A stretch of DNA of 64,000 bases from NCBI GenBank assembly GCA_024663395.1, contig JANFAH010000043.1, positions 496,001 to 560,000 of the forward strand, in the 5' to 3' direction. The position numbers and the translations under genes are program-made. This document shows, piece by piece, positions 61,901-64,000 of this stretch. The notes beneath the pieces were generated by a model that searched no databases, was not told the DNA's origin, and saw only the letters and a program-made list of their open reading frames with translations. This DNA is from Pisolithus tinctorius (lineage: Eukaryota > Basidiomycota > Agaricomycetes > Boletales > Pisolithaceae). Each line of letters starts with the position of its first letter. The stretch's first letter is position 1.

Positions 61901-62229
61901 GGTGGTCGGAGTCCCAATGCATCTCGTTGAAGTGTAATGGCTTCTTCTAAGTCCCTGGACACACCTTCTCTTTCAAATCGGTCATGAAGGAAAGTAGCGA
62001 GGTTGTTGAGTGCGTCGGACTGCTGGGGGTGTCTCGGCGGTAAGAGCTCCAGCGCCGCTCGACCAAGGTCGATAGAGTCCTCCAAGTCCATCTCTGAGCC
62101 ATATTGAGCTAACCGGATCCGCAGGACAAACGCGAGGTCACGGAGTACCATAGACCGGTTAGGATTTCCGGGAGGATGAAGTTTCAACATGGCTCTCAGT
62201 CTGGTGACTTCCTTATCGAAATCCACCAT
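58942..62229 (-). CDS. TPR-HET fusion protein (NLR-like allorecognition type)
   Basis: A single 1,095-codon exon from ATG 62229, unusual here because nearly all neighbours are split. Residues about 1-510 are some ten to eleven TPR-like units of roughly 46-50 residues, each with a GHPNR-type turn and a LNNLATFL..RF pattern (for example LEEAITLQRDALGLRPPGH). After a linker comes a HET-type domain: YITLSHRWGKGEPLL, WAWSDTCCIDKDSSVELHEAIGSM, YRKSALTIVHLSDV, then WLTRGWTLQELLAPC. The order repeats-then-HET resembles fungal proteins built from a sensor array and a cell-death HET effector, but no NACHT or NB-ARC domain lies between. No stop or frameshift was seen, so it is probably active. HET domains trigger incompatibility death; the ligand is unknown. 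Confidence 0.92.
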   Translation of the reverse strand: MVDFDKEVTRLRAMLKLHPPGNPNRSMVLRDLAFVLRIRLAQYGSEMDLEDSIDLGRAALELLPPRHPQQSDALNNLATFLHDRFEREGVSRDLEEAITLQRDALGLRPPGHVNRSISLHNLATFLLTRFSREGGSVHLDEAIALGGEGLKLHPPGHPNRDFSLLNQSTYLHARFKIQGSMTDLEDAIAYGRAALELRPPGHAKRPSALFGIASMLDDRFKKKGEMSVLQEAIHLSRAGLEVSTPQHSGRALHFHTLASCLYNRFIKLGEAADLQEAVNLARDALAATLEKNYDRPHFLSMLSLCLSELFRIRSVATSPEGEEAVTLGEAALALSLPGNPDRPSFLYTTAQALYYRFQMLGSIADLEMAIKHARAAIELGSPRRPLHPVYLGVLADCLRDRFGQEGAIADLDEAMALVRTALGLTSPDHPYWPSYLDTLASCQWHKFQRLSVLADLEEAVTLGRVAMELSPAEHCHSAALRKKLATYVQELFRKQNPSTESMKVVTLSRLMLDLSPGEHPIRPVAVSNITSFLRNKSCQQGAASNLDEGSVQLNHADFSLLQPLALCPNGRSGRSIGHTDVEHDVGKTAMVLSPCSGPPRIEQLIGNIAYEILKTLPVRLLNARTGVLCDRVAQLSHFESSNHYKELLSTALFSPSQQSDLIHLTVCDYFQYITLSHRWGKGEPLLRDVEGRSIYNLTGKDGLAKLQNFCKTVLRHGYLWAWSDTCCIDKDSSVELHEAIGSMFSWYRKSALTIVHLSDVTQPDSLFRSAWLTRGWTLQELLAPCAILFYKADWSPYTDRTSSNHKTDSAILDELEKATGIASQYLTCFSPGIENARLRLQWVSTRCTTRPEDIAYSLFGIFNLHLPVLYGEMVENALGRLLAEIISRSGDTSVLDWIGPPSSFNSCVPANIASYATPLSLPPPPSKVEPQSLMLTMRKHWARRDAFKMYRALSRLALPQFINRRLLLPCIVHRVEMIKRKQAEPGTLSDLYQIYASGLKSLEITSSENLQERAEWSTPRLPYVLVRPWGSRLVGTAITNAEQWLSRLEEPFNALLLAELPQNEYKRIATFCRIVAHPIDSGRILQSEISTLTVV

Positions 62230-62747
62230 TGCTGAGTCACTGTGAGTGAAAGATTTTGATGCTAGTTTTGATCACTGATCAATCAATCAATTCGGGAACG
62301 TCCAATCTGTTTGCAGAGTTCACTACGACTTACAGCAAACTCCAAGGGCGGAATCTGTAGGGATTCTCTGTGGATGAATAGAGTGGCGTCGAATGGCAAG
62401 CGAAGGAAGACTGCACCAAGATGAGCACAGGAAGTGAACGACAAAGCTTCAACTCACGAGTGTAATGATAGCCGAGGGGCCTCGATGATGAAAGTCGAGT
62501 AATGAGCGGACATATAGAAGACTTTATCAAACGGACTCACAGCTCAGCCAAACGCCAACTCTCAAGAGGTATCCTTGCCTATGTGGGGGAGAGGTATCTT
62601 GAGTCTCTGATGGTGGTCAAGTCAGTGAACTGTGTCGTGGAATGAGCGCCTGCCCATTGTCTGGCCTCATGCGCATGAAGCATGTTGTCCACGAGGTCAC
62701 CTCCACTAGCCCAGAACGTGTTGGCAACTAGTACTTTTGAAGAAGTG
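62230..62747. other. Upstream region of the TPR-HET gene
   Basis: This 520-bp AT-rich spacer holds a TGATCAATCAATCAATTC repeat near 62270-62290. No TATA box is obvious and no other gene is seen. Confidence 0.45.
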
Positions 62748-64000
62748 TCATCAATGCCGTGCGGCACGTGACCTAGCTTTTTGTCTAAGGGCAATCCAAG
62801 GGTGACAAAAATGAAGGACAATTGGTTGGTTAATAGGCTGCCATGGGTTTCCTTGATACGCTGGGGATTCTACCTAACATTCTGACGGTTTTCTAGTGCA
62901 AGACAGCCGTCTCTCGGCGGACGGTGATGCACTTAGGAAATGCTGTTTACGGCGCGGAAGCCTACAGGAGCCGAATCCGGGCGTCATTATTGCCTCAAGG
63001 CAGCTTCCATTCGTGGCTGCCGACCTCCTTGTGTGCTCAGCAGCTGTGGTGTAACTTTGTCGTCGTCCGGACCACGTTGGAAACGCACGTACGTCTTATT
63101 CTTCCTTGTTCCGATCTTACTTTTCGTTTTGTTCTCTCGTCTCTCCCCAGGCGACTTTTACATCGGTCGCATCCGTTAAAATCCAATGTCCAGCCAGTCT
63201 CGGGCCGAGCGAACAAGAGAGACACAGGTGTTTGCTGGTGTTCAAGGTTAGATCAATTATTTTCTTTGCTTCTGGTGCTATCATGTGCTAGGCCCTTGCA
63301 CTTCGCTGCCGGACCACTATTCTCTGATATGATCATTCATAATTGCCGGCGCAGTTGGTCGATAGTCCCCGGCGAGTGTGGTCTACGTTTTGCATCACAT
63401 TTGGCTGGCTATATACCTTCTCGTCTGGATTCATTCTTTAACCTTTACCTCCTTCATCTTCCTACATTCCTATTATAGAAGCGAAAACGGCCCTTCCCGT
63501 GCATATTAGGTTCTGCAGCGAAATCAGTAGCTCACACCCGTCCTTTCTAGCCCCAACTCAAAACTCTCCACCTCGCGAGATGTCCCCGTCTCCACACGAT
63601 AGGCAACGAACACTGAAGTCGCAGTCGATGCCGATCATTCCTTCTGTCATGCAACTCATGAGTGCTGCAAACGCGCAGCCCAACCAGCGGCAGTCTCAGC
63701 AGGGAAACCCTGCATCCCTTAACATGTTACCCCAATCGAAACGTTCAACGCCTCAACCCGTGATGCAACCACCACAAGGCAAAGTGTCAAAGCTCCCTTC
63801 TCCACCGGTGCAGCCTTCTCATATACGAGAAGACGTCGTGCAGGAGCATTACTCCCCTGGTTCCGCCCACGTACACAGCCAATCCCTGCTTGCCCCTCCT
63901 CCAATGCATTCCATTAGCCAGCCGAACATTCACGCTCACGCACAGGCGAACTCCCAGATGGGTTATCCGCGAGAAGTCGACAGGAACGCACCACGACTCT
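62748..64000 (+). repeat. Segmental duplication, copy 2
   Basis: This matches 9747-11000 in the same orientation, with small substitutions and indels, and runs off the window edge. It includes the same upstream region; its TATA-like site reads TATTATAGAAG, one base different from copy 1. It also carries the start of the same gene. Confidence 0.9.
63581..64000 (+). CDS. Conserved basidiomycete protein, second copy, N-terminal part
   Basis: From ATG 63581 the frame stays open to the window edge, 140 codons with no stop. It begins MSPSPHDRQRTLKSQSMPII and is Ser/Pro/Gln-rich, the same protein as the frameshifted copy at 10580, which has a base missing after codon 34. This copy is therefore a candidate for the functional one. 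The C-terminal part would lie outside the window. No function is known; the remainder cannot be judged. Confidence 0.7.

Overview
The window looks like nuclear DNA of a basidiomycete fungus, most likely an agaricomycete. Most genes are split by short GT-AG introns of about 50-150 nt. Several proteins belong to basidiomycete-typical families: a DUF7330-like membrane protein, a DUF6593-like protein, HET-domain proteins and a Plavaka/KDZ-type transposase. I cannot name the species. All exon joins were read by eye from frame, splice signals and family conservation.

Left part (1-13.6 kb) is accessory DNA: a decayed Ty1/copia retrotransposon (1 to about 4.25 kb, minus strand), a stretch with nothing recognisable, a HET-domain pseudogene with two in-frame stops (6.4-8.6 kb), and the first copy of a segmental duplication (from about 9.75 kb) that carries a frameshifted copy of a conserved basidiomycete gene.

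Middle part (13.9-48.9 kb) is mostly housekeeping. In order it holds an O6-alkylguanine-DNA alkyltransferase, an SH3 adaptor, methylthioadenosine phosphorylase, a two-finger C2H2 protein, a BCAS3-like WD40 protein, a heme-thiolate peroxidase, a HAD phosphatase, a small DUF6593-like protein, the AAA+ ATPase RVB1, an HNH-domain protein, a SAMHD1-type dNTP triphosphohydrolase, a GFA-family zinc protein and a DUF7330-like membrane protein. Large gene-poor gaps lie at 19.5-23.8 kb and 31.7-34.0 kb.

Right part (49.3-64 kb) is again accessory. It holds an 817-bp non-autonomous element with CACTG ends, and a complete 7,322-bp DNA transposon with 39-bp inverted repeats, a perfect 7-bp target-site duplication and three genes. 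Its transposase has a tandem array of 60-nt exons and one premature TGA. Next come an intact 1,095-residue TPR-HET fusion and the second copy of the duplication, whose gene runs off the window edge still open.

The clearest biological stories are the bounded Plavaka-like transposon with its exon array and two passenger genes, the HET/TPR-HET allorecognition-type loci at the two repetitive flanks, and a 53-kb-spaced direct duplication bracketing the window. Isolated one-base frameshifts in several otherwise conserved genes may be assembly errors rather than biology.
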